Source of the DNA: Endozoicomonas sp. G2_2
GTDB taxonomy: Bacteria; Pseudomonadota; Gammaproteobacteria; Nevskiales; Salinisphaeraceae
DNA: 64,000 nucleotides
NCBI RefSeq assembly: GCF_017744135.1
Contig: NZ_JAGHQU010000016.1
Span: forward strand, 1 to 64,000
Direction: 5' to 3'
Position numbers and translations under genes: made by a program. This document shows positions 1-8,169 of the stretch, piece after piece (the first letter of the stretch is position 1; every line of letters begins with the position of its first letter). Below the pieces are notes generated by a model. That model was not told the DNA's origin. It saw nothing but the letters and a program-made list of their open reading frames with translations, and made no database searches.

Positions 1-122
1 GTCGTATCGTCTCGCATGGTGGTGGCACCTCTTCTGTCGTCTGAAATCAGTGATTGGTCTTACTAATTTCAGCAGGTGGGTGCCGCCTCCTTCAATCGCT
101 CATACACCAGAAATGAGCGTAG

Positions 123-458
123 CTCTCACTAGAAGCAGAGTACCTCGAAATCGCTGATCCAGACGCGTTCGCTGATCGCGTTAAGGAAGGGTATATGCCA
201 AACGCCGGGCAGGAAGCTCCATCTGTTATCTCTGTCAACATGCATGCTGCCAGCGCAGTGGTTCTCGAATTCTTGGCGCGCGCATTCCCGTTCCGGCTCG
301 ACGGTAACGTCGAGTTCGCTCGGGTCGAGTATGACCTAGCTTCGGAGGAGCGAAACCATGTTTCGGACGGAATTTTTGCTTCTGACTCCTCGAGTCTACT
401 TGGCATAGGACTCCGCAGGCCTTTGCTTGACTTGCCGGCACTGGAGGACCCGGAATGA
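123..458 (+). pseudogene. 3' remnant of a ThiF/E1-like adenylyltransferase gene
   Basis: The reading frame from 123 encodes about 111 residues resembling the extreme C-terminus of ThiF-family (E1-like) proteins found in bacterial ubiquitin-like operons: a short helix, a GYMPN segment, then a conserved SVISVNMHAAS helix and a tail ending in PALEDPE. A stop codon at 120-122 closes the frame and no upstream frame restores the catalytic ATP-binding part, so only the tail survives in the window. The first ATG in frame is at 195. It overlaps the next gene by four bases, which is how the intact pair is usually arranged. Seen: the frame, stop and overlap. Known: the family pairing. Inferred: that this is a truncation scar and not an independent small gene. 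Confidence 0.55.
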
Positions 459-811
459 TCGTTCGGCTTAAAGAAATCTTTGAACGGCTTGCAACGTGGT
501 GGCGCGGTGATCTAAAAGTCCTTCAAGCAGAGGGGGATACGCTGCCGAGACGCATACCGCACGGGCGCCTTATTCATATGGTCGATGCGGGCGAGAGTTG
601 GTCTGTAGGTTTTCAATGTCCGTGTGGTTGCGGCGACGTCATTGAGTTGCTCCTACTTAGAGCAGTGAGTCCGCACTGGACCCTCTCGGTAGACGGCCTC
701 CGCCGGCCGACTTTGTACCCGTCTGTTTGGAAGGCCACCGGCTGCAAATCACACTTCTGGCTTAAAAATGGACGGGCAGTTTGGGCAGGGTCCAATCTTT
801 CGGGACACTAG
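455..811 (+). CDS. DUF6527 family protein
   Basis: 118 residues with the DUF6527 signature: a PCGCG cysteine cluster near residue 54, a WTLS strand, then LYPSVW and a GCKSHFW motif with a second Cys and His, consistent with a small metal-binding fold. Its ATG overlaps the stop codon of the ThiF-like remnant (ATGA), so the two were translationally coupled. Family members are usually the last gene of operons with E1-like, E2-like/JAB and ubiquitin-like proteins. The biochemical role is unknown. Because the partner gene is only a remnant, this copy may be an orphan. Confidence 0.75.
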   Translation: MIVRLKEIFERLATWWRGDLKVLQAEGDTLPRRIPHGRLIHMVDAGESWSVGFQCPCGCGDVIELLLLRAVSPHWTLSVDGLRRPTLYPSVWKATGCKSHFWLKNGRAVWAGSNLSGH

Positions 812-835
812 GAGATTGGGTTTAAGCAACTTTTT

Positions 836-864
836 TAAGTCCGCTTTGGGTCGCTATCGGCCAG
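836..864 (+). repeat. dispersed repeat copy 1 (GTCCGCTTTGGGTCG core)
   Basis: Contains AAGTCCGCTTTGGGTCGC directly downstream of the DUF6527 gene. The same core occurs at 9883 and 23045, and a related inverted form at 10656. The copies lie only in intergenic DNA near truncated or mobile-looking genes. Confidence 0.6.
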
Positions 865-1034
865 AAGCCGCCGTCGTGATAATCGATTCGGGTAGTTTCC
901 AATGATGCTGGACACTCTGGATGGGTGCGCTACGTGATAGCAGGGTATGTTCGAGGCCCGGCTCGGAGTGCCGCTTTGGATTCGAAGAAAGCCTGTAGTC
1001 GTAGAGACAATCGACAACTACAGGCATGTTCTCG

Positions 1035-2261
1035 TCAGGCGGCAAGTTGCCCACCCGGGCCGAAGAACTCGTAATGCAGATCCTGTTCAGGCACGCCGCG
1101 TTCTCGCAGCAGGGCATGAACATGCTCAAGCATTGGCGTCGGCCCGCAGAAGTAATAGGCCGCTAGCTGTTCACCGACCATCTCGTCGAGTAGTGTTGCG
1201 TCGATCAGGCCCTCACTGTCGTGCAGCCCGGCGGCCCGATCGGCCTCGCGAGGCACGTCGTAGCGTACATGAACGCTGAGGTTCGGATGCTCGGTCTTCA
1301 GCGCGTTCAATTCGTCCGAAAAGGCCAGGACGGCGCCGTTGAGCGCGCCTTGAATAAAAATGATCGGACGCGTGCTGTTCGAGTTTTCAACGGCGGCGTG
1401 CAGCATCGAGATCACAGGCGTCACCCCCACGCCGCCGGCGATGAACACCAGCGCCTTATTATCGTTATCAGGGATGTCGAGCGTGAATTCGCCACAGGGC
1501 GGGCTGAGCTCTACGCGATCGCCGGCATAGATGCGATCGTGCACGTAATTCGAGAAGATGCCGTGCGGTGCCTCCTCCGCGGCTGCGGGCTCGCGCTTGA
1601 CGCTGATGCGGTAGTAATCGCTGCCAGGCGGATTCGAAAGGCTGTAATTGCGCATGACCGTCTGGCCATTCGCGAGAGTCGCACGAATGGTTATGTACTG
1701 CCCCGGCGCATGGGCAGCTAACGGTTGGCCGTCCAGCGGCTTGAGATAGAATGACGCGATGTTGTCGCTGCTTTTCTCGCGCCGATCAACGATGAACGAC
1801 TTGAAGCCGTGCCAGCCGTATACCGCGTCCTGGGTGCTGTAGATCTGTTTCTCGCGGGCGATAAATATGTCCGCCAGTACGGCGTAAGCCGCTGCCCATG
1901 CGTCGATGATGTCGTCGGTCGCGGCTTCGCCGAGCACTTCGCGAATCGAAGCGAGAAGGTTGTCGCCGACGATCGGATAATGCTCGGGCTGGATGCTCAG
2001 CGATGCGTGCTTCTGTGCGATCAGTTCGACGGCGTCGCCGAGCACGGCCGGGTTATCGATATGCTGCGCATACGCCAGGATCGCGCCGGCCAGAGCGCGC
2101 TGCTGGCTGCCCGAGTGCTGGTGCGCCGGGTTGAAATAGTCACGTACCTCCGGATTGACGCGAAACATCCGTTCGTAGAAATGCCGTGTCAGCGTTTCGC
2201 CGTGCGCCTGCAATACCGGTAACGTCTGTTTGACGATCGATTTTTGTTGATCCGTAAGCAC
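1035..2261 (-). CDS. hmp: flavohaemoprotein, nitric oxide dioxygenase
   Basis: 408 residues from a GTG start at 2261, chosen because a GGAGA ribosome site lies just upstream; an in-frame ATG at 2294 would fall inside the operator. The N-terminal globin domain (to about 140) has the proximal-His segment QKHASL. It is followed by a ferredoxin-reductase FAD domain with RNYSLS and an NAD domain with GGVGVTP and YFCGPTPM. Hmp converts NO and O2 to nitrate in the cytoplasm using NAD(P)H. It is divergent from nsrR with a palindrome between them, so NO-responsive repression is expected. Confidence 0.96.
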   Translation of the reverse strand: MLTDQQKSIVKQTLPVLQAHGETLTRHFYERMFRVNPEVRDYFNPAHQHSGSQQRALAGAILAYAQHIDNPAVLGDAVELIAQKHASLSIQPEHYPIVGDNLLASIREVLGEAATDDIIDAWAAAYAVLADIFIAREKQIYSTQDAVYGWHGFKSFIVDRREKSSDNIASFYLKPLDGQPLAAHAPGQYITIRATLANGQTVMRNYSLSNPPGSDYYRISVKREPAAAEEAPHGIFSNYVHDRIYAGDRVELSPPCGEFTLDIPDNDNKALVFIAGGVGVTPVISMLHAAVENSNSTRPIIFIQGALNGAVLAFSDELNALKTEHPNLSVHVRYDVPREADRAAGLHDSEGLIDATLLDEMVGEQLAAYYFCGPTPMLEHVHALLRERGVPEQDLHYEFFGPGGQLAA

Positions 2262-2285
2262 CGTTGTCTCCAAAATAGGTAAGTG

Positions 2286-2310
2286 ACATGCCAATTAATA
2301 ATTGGTATGT
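2286..2310. promoter_or_regulatory. NsrR-type operator palindrome
   Basis: A 25-base inverted repeat centred at 2298: ACATGCCAATTA on one side and AATTGGTATGT on the other, with a single mismatched pair apart from the centre. It lies between hmp and nsrR, the classical position for an Rrf2-family operator. The sequence is AT-rich like NsrR sites but is not the enterobacterial consensus. Confidence 0.7.
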
Positions 2311-2340
2311 TAGTTACCGAATTAAGAAAGTCAAGCCGTC

Positions 2341-2772
2341 ATGCAACTGACCACACATACGGACTATTCCCTGAGGCTGCTGATCTATCTGGCGGTTCGA
2401 AAAGAGGGCATGCCGGCGACGGTTCAGGCGGCGGCCGATCGCTATTGTATTTCTGCGAACCATATGGCGAAGGTGGCTCAGACCCTTGTGCTATATGGCT
2501 ATATCAACAGCCAGCGAGGCCGCGGTGGTGGGCTGTCGCTCGCAAAACCGGCGACCCAGATCAATATCGGTGCGGTGGTTCGTCGTACGGAAAATCTCAG
2601 GCTGCTCGAATGCTTTGGCCCGAACTCGACCTGTCCGATCGATCCCGCATGCCGGTTGAAGAATATTCTGGGCCGCGCGCAGACCGCGTTTCTTGAGGTG
2701 CTCGATGAGTATTCGCTGGATGCCCTCGTAACCAACGAAGACGAATTACGGATGTTGCTCGGCGGCGCGTAA
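2341..2772 (+). CDS. nsrR: Rrf2-family NO-sensing repressor NsrR
   Basis: 143 residues. The N-terminal winged helix (MQLTTHTDYSLRLLIYLA) is typical of NsrR, followed by the recognition region with QRGRGGGLSLAKP. Near residues 91-104 are three cysteines in ECFGPNSTCPIDPAC, the pattern that binds the NO-sensitive iron-sulfur cluster. It is divergent from hmp across a palindromic operator, so it probably represses hmp and perhaps itself. Confidence 0.92.
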   Translation: MQLTTHTDYSLRLLIYLAVRKEGMPATVQAAADRYCISANHMAKVAQTLVLYGYINSQRGRGGGLSLAKPATQINIGAVVRRTENLRLLECFGPNSTCPIDPACRLKNILGRAQTAFLEVLDEYSLDALVTNEDELRMLLGGA

Positions 2773-2813
2773 GCGCCACGGCGGTTTCGGTTCACACCAG
2801 GCGGGAGCAGACC

Positions 2814-3131
2814 ATGAGCCAAACACCGGGACAAAAGCGCAAGGAACTGACACCGGATGCCGAGCAGGCGTGGCGAACGTTCAGCAAGGCGGTATTTGCC
2901 GAGGGCGAACTCGATGCCAAGACCAAGCAGCTGATTGCCGTCGCTGTGGCGCACGTTACGCAGTGTCCACACTGTATTGAGGCGCATGCTCCGGCGGCCA
3001 AGCGAGCCGGCGCGACCCAGGGTCAGGTCATGGAAGCAATCTGGGTGGCCGCAGAAATGCGGGCCGGCGGCGCTGTCGCGCATTCACATCTTGCGCTGGA
3101 TGCGTACGACAGCGCACCGGATGACGGCTAG
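2814..3131 (+). CDS. carboxymuconolactone decarboxylase / AhpD-like protein
   Basis: 105 residues of the CMD fold with the AhpD-type redox motif QCPHCIEAH (CxxC followed by His), which suggests thiol-disulfide or peroxidase activity and not ring decarboxylation. It lies 42 bases after nsrR and abuts the following nitronate monooxygenase-like gene, so the three are probably one transcript linked to nitrosative or oxidative stress. Confidence 0.85.
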   Translation: MSQTPGQKRKELTPDAEQAWRTFSKAVFAEGELDAKTKQLIAVAVAHVTQCPHCIEAHAPAAKRAGATQGQVMEAIWVAAEMRAGGAVAHSHLALDAYDSAPDDG

Positions 3132-4106
3132 ATGTACGGCGCCTTGAAAGAACTGTTGGGTATCGAACATCCGATCCTGCTGGCGCCCATGGGCAACGTC
3201 TCAGGCGGTGCGTTGGCGGCTGCCGTGAGTCATGCGGGCGGTCTCGGCCTGATCGGCGCGGGTTACGGCGATGCGGACTGGTTGGATCGTGAATTTCAGA
3301 AAGCAGGCGAAGCGAGGATCGGTGTCGGCTTCATAACCTGGGCGCTGGCGCGCAATGCGTCTCTGCTTGATCTGGCGCTCGCCTACGAGCCCGAGGCGGT
3401 GATGTTCTCGTTCGGCGATTGCACGCCATTTCTACCCGCGGTGCGCAAGGCCGGTGCGAAGATTATCTGTCAGGTCCAGACGTTGGCGCAGGCGCGTGAT
3501 GCCGCGGCTGCCGGCGCGGATCTGATCGTGGCCCAGGGTACGGAAGCGGGCGGGCACGGTGGGACACGGTCCACATTGACCTTGGTTCCGGCCGTCGTGG
3601 ACGCCGTGGCGCCAACGCCGGTCGTCGCTGCCGGCGGTATCGCCGACGGGCGTGGACTGGCTGCCGTATGCATGCTCGGGGCTTCGGGTGCGCTGATTGG
3701 CACGCGGTTTTTTGCCAGCGAAGAGGCGCTGGGCCATGCCAACGCGAAACGCTATATTGTCGAAAGCCAAGGCGATGCAACAGTAAGAACGCGCGTGTTC
3801 GATATTGTGCGCGGCTATCCTTGGCCGGTGCATATCACCGGTCGCGTGCCGCTCAACCGCTTCTCGGAGCAGTGGCATGGGCGTGAAGATGCCTTGTCTG
3901 CCGATCTGGCCCATCAGCAGATACGCTACCGCGAAGCCGAAGCCGCGAACGATACCGATACCACGGTTGTGTTTGCCGGCGAGGCTGTGGATTTGATCGA
4001 TACCATCGAGCCGGCGGCAGCGATCGTCGCGCGGCTCGCAAGCGAGGCGTACCGGCTGATGGGGATTCCTTCTACATCCGACGCGAAAATTGGGAGCGTG
4101 CGATGA
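3132..4106 (+). CDS. nitronate monooxygenase-family FMN oxidoreductase
   Basis: 324 residues of the NMO/2-nitropropane dioxygenase TIM-barrel family. Seen are the substrate-side opening LGIEHPILLAPMGNVSGG, the FMN phosphate segment GTEAGGHGG and PVVAAGGIADGRG, and the later GASGALIGTRF. The family oxidises alkyl nitronates with FMN and O2. It starts one base after the AhpD-like gene and overlaps the next gene by four bases. The substrate cannot be told from sequence; the setting beside hmp/nsrR suggests detoxification of nitro compounds. Confidence 0.88.
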   Translation: MYGALKELLGIEHPILLAPMGNVSGGALAAAVSHAGGLGLIGAGYGDADWLDREFQKAGEARIGVGFITWALARNASLLDLALAYEPEAVMFSFGDCTPFLPAVRKAGAKIICQVQTLAQARDAAAAGADLIVAQGTEAGGHGGTRSTLTLVPAVVDAVAPTPVVAAGGIADGRGLAAVCMLGASGALIGTRFFASEEALGHANAKRYIVESQGDATVRTRVFDIVRGYPWPVHITGRVPLNRFSEQWHGREDALSADLAHQQIRYREAEAANDTDTTVVFAGEAVDLIDTIEPAAAIVARLASEAYRLMGIPSTSDAKIGSVR

Positions 4107-4315
4107 GCCAGACATTCAAGGTTGGCGATCATGTCGCCTGGAATTCCGAGGCCGGTCAGGTCAGCGGGCGTATCACCAAGGTCCATACGCGCGATTTCGA
4201 ATACAAGGGCCATATGCGGCGTGCGTCCGTCGACGAACCGCAGTATGAGATCGAAAGCGACAAGACCGATCATATCGCGGCTCACAAGGAATCCGCGTTA
4301 ACGCGGATCGAGTAA
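4103..4315 (+). CDS. DUF2945 / HVA1-type small protein
   Basis: 70 residues with the family pattern FKVGDHVAWNSEAGQVSGRITKV and a C-terminal PQYEIESDKTDHIAAHKESAL, a small tudor/SH3-like beta-barrel. Members are often stress-associated; no reaction is known. It overlaps the upstream gene by ATGA, indicating translational coupling. Confidence 0.85.
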   Translation: MSQTFKVGDHVAWNSEAGQVSGRITKVHTRDFEYKGHMRRASVDEPQYEIESDKTDHIAAHKESALTRIE

Positions 4316-4324
4316 AACAGCGCC

Positions 4325-4864
4325 GTGTCGAGTTCTGTCTTCTATACCGTCGGCCATTCGACGCGTACGCAGGAAGAGTTGATCGATCTGTTGGGCGTGG
4401 GCGGGGTCGATCATGTTGTTGACGTGCGAGCCATGCCGCGTTCGCGCACCAATCCGCAGTTCAATCACGATGTCTTCGCGATGAGACTCGCGGCCTCGGG
4501 TATCGGCTATGACCATAGCGAGGCACTGGCCGGTCTGCGCAAACGTTCGAAGACGGTCGCCGACGAGATCAACGGCTTTTGGCGCAACCGCAGCTTTCAT
4601 AACTACGCGGATTACGCGCTGAGTACGCGCTATCAACAAGCGATCGAATCATTGATCGAACTGGGCCAATGCCATGTCTGTGCGCTCATGTGTGCCGAAG
4701 CCGTATGGTGGCGCTGTCATCGACGCATCATTGCTGATCACTTGCTCCATCGCGGCGAGCGCGTCTGTCATCTGATGAACAAGGATCGTATCCAGTCCGC
4801 CGAGATGACCTCGGCCGCACGTACCGGCGACAATGGCATGTTGATCTACCCCGCGGCCGAGTGA
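4325..4864 (+). CDS. DUF488 domain protein
   Basis: 179 residues starting with the DUF488 signature YTVGHSTRTQEELIDLL, then DVRAMPRSRTNPQFN, and a C-terminal CAEAVWWRCHRRIIADHLL helix with paired Cys residues. The molecular function is unknown. It begins nine bases after the DUF2945 gene and shares its orientation, so it is probably the last gene of the nsrR-linked run. The GTG at 4325 is accepted for lack of a better upstream start. Confidence 0.85.
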   Translation: MSSSVFYTVGHSTRTQEELIDLLGVGGVDHVVDVRAMPRSRTNPQFNHDVFAMRLAASGIGYDHSEALAGLRKRSKTVADEINGFWRNRSFHNYADYALSTRYQQAIESLIELGQCHVCALMCAEAVWWRCHRRIIADHLLHRGERVCHLMNKDRIQSAEMTSAARTGDNGMLIYPAAE

Positions 4865-4997
4865 GTGCCGGGCCGCCTCGCTTATGCGCTAGCACGGCGA
4901 TACCCATACGCGGGACGCCGAGCACGCACAATTTGATCGCCCGGCAGGCGTACCAAGCGTTGCGTCTGGTCGAACGCCTGCCTACCCTGTGTCGTCG

Positions 4998-5060
4998 AGG
5001 CCACGACCTCTCCCAGCTATGGGCCGGAAACGACCGGGACGACCCGGCACCGCAGGAGAG
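4998..5060 (+). promoter_or_regulatory. candidate guanidine-II (mini-ykkC) riboswitch
   Basis: At 5034-5047 a perfect hairpin CCGGG-ACGA-CCCGG carries the ACGR tetraloop that binds guanidinium. It ends a few bases before the GGAG ribosome site of sugE, as the second hairpin of this class does. A weaker upstream ACGA (5002-5005) sits in a GAGG...CCTC stem that is less regular than the consensus. Position, tetraloop and downstream gene agree with the class; the poor first hairpin is the main weakness. Confidence 0.55.
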
Positions 5061-5064
5061 ACGC

Positions 5065-5385
5065 GTGCCCTGGATCATATTGTTCGCTGCCGGCCTGTTG
5101 GAGATCGTCTGGGCGTTCTCAATGAAGCAATCGGCCGGCTTTTCCCGACTCACCCCGTCGGTCGTAACACTCGTTGCGATGGTGGCCAGTTTTGGTCTGC
5201 TGGCGATTGCGATGCGCACGCTGCCGCTTGGCACGGCCTATACGATATGGACCGGGATCGGCGCGGTGGGCGCGTTCTTCGTGGGCGTGTTGGTGCTCGG
5301 AGAATCGGCAAGCACACTACGCATTCTGGCGCTGATCCTGATCGTGGCTGGTCTTGTTCTGATGAAACTCGCGTCCGAAGGATGA
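5065..5385 (+). CDS. sugE: SMR-family guanidinium exporter (Gdx/SugE)
   Basis: 106 residues, four predicted membrane helices, from a GTG at 5065 six bases after a GGAGAG ribosome site; the longer frame upstream has no family similarity. The first helix has the Glu of GLLEIVWAFSMKQS, and GFSRLTPS and TAYTIWTGIGAVG are typical of the Gdx subgroup, not the QacE drug exporters. It exports guanidinium in exchange for protons in the inner membrane, probably as a dimer. The candidate riboswitch just upstream supports this substrate. Confidence 0.9.
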   Translation: MPWIILFAAGLLEIVWAFSMKQSAGFSRLTPSVVTLVAMVASFGLLAIAMRTLPLGTAYTIWTGIGAVGAFFVGVLVLGESASTLRILALILIVAGLVLMKLASEG

Positions 5386-5386
5386 T

Positions 5387-5605
5387 CTATCGCTGAGACG
5401 CGGGCGTCCGCTCCGTCTGCTCATCGACTTTGGCGAGTGATTCCAGCGTTTCGTTCAAATCCAGCCGTCGCATCGCGCTGATCGCCACTTCCAGCGCGCC
5501 TTCGCCGCATAGCCCGGAGATCGAGGCGTCCTTGTAGCCGGCCAGTGCCGCTTCGATACAGGCATCACGCACGCCCGCGGCGATTGTCAGCTCATCGGTT
5601 TTCAT
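5387..5605 (-). CDS. conserved small protein of unknown function
   Basis: 72 residues, apparently helical, with the pattern IRDACIEAALAGYKDASISGLCGEG followed by A.RRLDL, which I recognise as recurrent in proteobacterial small proteins without an assigned role. It converges on sugE, leaving one base between the two stop codons, and lies 26 bases downstream of the rnk-like gene on the same strand. Confidence 0.65.
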   Translation of the reverse strand: MKTDELTIAAGVRDACIEAALAGYKDASISGLCGEGALEVAISAMRRLDLNETLESLAKVDEQTERTPASQR

Positions 5606-5631
5606 GGCTAATCCCTTGGCGCGAGTCGCAC

Positions 5632-6030
5632 CTAGCGATGGCGAGCTTCGGGTTGATCACGCACCTCGAGCACACGCAGCTTGAGCGTATCGCCGCCTGG
5701 CACCTGCCACTGGATCATCTGATCGACCGCAAGACCGAGCAAGGCGCTACCCACCGGCGCGAGTATCGATACCTTCCCAGGGCTGCCGTCCATATCCTTC
5801 GGATAGACGAGCGCGAGCTCGAAACGTTTTCCGCTGTCGACATTTTCGAACGCGATAGTGGAATTCATCGTCACCACATCGGCCGAGATCCCGTTCGACG
5901 CTACGACATGAGCACGGCCAAGTTCAGCCCGCAACTCGCGTATACCGGGCACGCTGTCGCCGGTTTTGTCGAGCAACGCGTCGATACGTTCGTAATCGGT
6001 TTCGGTAACGATGATCGGTGGCTGATCCAT
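5632..6030 (-). CDS. rnk: Rnk-type nucleoside diphosphate kinase regulator, GreA-fold
   Basis: 132 residues from ATG 6030. The N-terminal short helical hairpin (residues 10-45) is followed by a GreA/GreB-type C-terminal domain with STIAFENVDSG, ALVYPKD and ILAPVGSALLGLAVDQMIQWQVP, the FKBP-like signature that contacts RNA polymerase. The short hairpin is as in Rnk and not as in GreA. Members modulate RNA polymerase and indirectly nucleotide pools. The gene probably shares a transcript with the 72-residue protein downstream. Confidence 0.85.
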   Translation of the reverse strand: MDQPPIIVTETDYERIDALLDKTGDSVPGIRELRAELGRAHVVASNGISADVVTMNSTIAFENVDSGKRFELALVYPKDMDGSPGKVSILAPVGSALLGLAVDQMIQWQVPGGDTLKLRVLEVRDQPEARHR

Positions 6031-6262
6031 GAGGTTGTCCAAAGCTTGTCGCCTATCAGCGCGACTCTATGAGTGGGCTAACCCGTTATTAAAGCATAGT
6101 ACAGGCGGTGCCGGAACAAGTCGTCGACAGGCAGTATCGCGGGCGCCGATTGGTTCTGATCCGTCGGGTTTCGACCGCTGGGGCTGCCATGAGCAGGCTT
6201 GCCGAACGTTGGCGTGCCGCATGGCACGTCAGCTCCTTCGCAAGCCGACCGGCGATAGTCTG

Positions 6263-8011
6263 CTAGGTACCAGGCAAAGCAATGCCGTCTTCATGCATAC
6301 CGCGCCGATGCGCGGCGATGACCGCGCCGCGATCGATATAGCCCACGAGTTTGCGATCGTCCTCGCGGCTGACGACCGGCAGACGGCCGATATCGTGATA
6401 GAGCATTCGGCGTACGGCTTCACGCACCGTTTCGTCGGGATAGGCACGAACGACATCGGTTGTGCATATCGTATGCGCGGTCAACGGATTGGCCGCTGAT
6501 TCCGACTGAGCGCGGAGCACGTCGCTGCGGGTGAGGATGCCGATCAGGGTCTTGTCGGCGTCGACAACGATCAGTGCATCGCTATGGCTTTGTGCGTCGG
6601 CTTCCAGGCCCAGGCGGGTCGCGACCGATGCCAGGGACGCGTTCGCGTCGATCGGCTCGGAGTGCGTCTGCATGACCGAAGCGATATCGGCGCGCTCGAG
6701 CGGGTCGACCTCGAATTCCTGGTTCACGCGCAAGCCGCGGCGCGCCAGTTTCTCGGTCATGATCGTGGTGCGCATGTAGAGAATGCTTATTCCGGTCGCG
6801 ATCACGCAGACCAGCATCAGGGGCAGTATCGCGTCGTAGTTGCGGGTGATCTCGAAGGCGAAAACGATAAGCGCGAAGGTGGCGCGGGAAGCAGACGCAA
6901 ACAGGGCCGCCATGCCAACCAGCGCAAACGCCGCCGGCTCGAGCGGAGCGCCCGGCAAGAGTGCGTTACCCGCGATTGCGAACAGCGCCCCCAGCGCCGC
7001 GCCGGTCATGAACATGGGGGCCAGCAGCCCGCCGGATGTACCCGAACCCAACGACACCAGCAGAGCCGCGGTCTTGAATACGGCGATCGACAGCAGTGCG
7101 GCGACCGCGAACTCGTTGTTGAGCACGCCCGTGATCAGGTCGTATCCCACGCCCAGCACCTCGGGCGCGAACAACCCGATCAGCCCAAGGCCCAGCCCAC
7201 CCAGGGCCGGGCGCCAGATATCGCCGATCGGCAGCGCCTCGAACGCGTCCTCGACCACGAACAGCAGCTTGCTGAAACCCACGGCAACAAACCCGATCAG
7301 GATCGCGAACAGGACATACGCCGGTGCGTTGAAGGGCAATCCGAAGTCCACGGCATCCATCGCGAACAGCGGGCCGTCGCCGATGAGGGCATGGCGCAAC
7401 GCGGTGGCCACGGCCGTGGCGATGACCAGGGGTATGAACGAGCGTGGCCGAAACTCGAAAAGCAACAGTTCGATTGCGAGGATCACGCCCGCGAGCGGGG
7501 TGCCGAAGATCGCGGCCATCCCGCCGGCCGCGCCACAAGCCAACAGCACCTTGCGCTCCGCTGCCGTTGTAGAAACCACTTGTCCGAGCAGAGAGCCCAG
7601 CGCGCCCCCGGTCTGGATGATCGGCCCTTCGGCGCCAAAGGGCCCGCCGCTCCCGATCGCGACGACCGTAGATATTGGTTTGAAGATCGCTACCCGCAGA
7701 GAGATACGGCTGTCGCTGGTCAGCACGGCTTCCATGGCTTCGGGGATGCCGTGGCCCTTGATCTTGGGCGAGCCATAGCGGGCCATCAGCCCGACAAGCA
7801 ATCCACCGATGGCGGGCACGATGACGATCCACGCGCCAAGGTTATGGTCCGCGACGCTCGGCAGTTCAAACGAAACGGCTTGCATGAACGTGACGTTGAG
7901 CGCGAGCGCGATGAGGTTGAACAAGGCGTACGCGACCAGCCCCGCCAGCAAGCCGGCCACGCACGCAAGCACCGACATATGTACCGCGCGCAAACGTTCG
8001 TGGCGGCTCAT
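6263..8011 (-). CDS. ClC-type voltage-gated chloride channel/transporter with CBS pair
   Basis: 582 residues from ATG 8011 (a GTG at 8029 is also possible). Ten or more membrane segments carry ClC selectivity motifs: GSGGPFGAEGP, with the gating Glu, and GSGTSGGLLAP. After residue 440 two CBS domains follow, ending in VGYIDRGAVIAAHRRG, which would bind nucleotides in the cytoplasm. The Glu in GAEGP suggests Cl-/H+ exchange or a gated channel; the second proton glutamate could not be confirmed by eye. It is divergent from the GntR regulator. Confidence 0.9.
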   Translation of the reverse strand: MSRHERLRAVHMSVLACVAGLLAGLVAYALFNLIALALNVTFMQAVSFELPSVADHNLGAWIVIVPAIGGLLVGLMARYGSPKIKGHGIPEAMEAVLTSDSRISLRVAIFKPISTVVAIGSGGPFGAEGPIIQTGGALGSLLGQVVSTTAAERKVLLACGAAGGMAAIFGTPLAGVILAIELLLFEFRPRSFIPLVIATAVATALRHALIGDGPLFAMDAVDFGLPFNAPAYVLFAILIGFVAVGFSKLLFVVEDAFEALPIGDIWRPALGGLGLGLIGLFAPEVLGVGYDLITGVLNNEFAVAALLSIAVFKTAALLVSLGSGTSGGLLAPMFMTGAALGALFAIAGNALLPGAPLEPAAFALVGMAALFASASRATFALIVFAFEITRNYDAILPLMLVCVIATGISILYMRTTIMTEKLARRGLRVNQEFEVDPLERADIASVMQTHSEPIDANASLASVATRLGLEADAQSHSDALIVVDADKTLIGILTRSDVLRAQSESAANPLTAHTICTTDVVRAYPDETVREAVRRMLYHDIGRLPVVSREDDRKLVGYIDRGAVIAAHRRGMHEDGIALPGT

Positions 8012-8169
8012 GAAAGATTGATTGTTCACGGCGAGCGTAAGCAGAGGTTGAACGGATCGCAAATTCTGCCGGAGACTGATGTTGATTGCAGGTATTAATC
8101 GACGGACCGTAGCGTTGCGTTTCTTATTAAAGGTAGGATGATTGGTTAATAGGTCATATAGGAGAGATC

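Noticed and set aside
6584-8098. 504-codon plus-strand open frame opposite the ClC gene
   Set aside because: Extremely Arg/Gln/His-rich, low-complexity shadow of a well-supported membrane protein gene.
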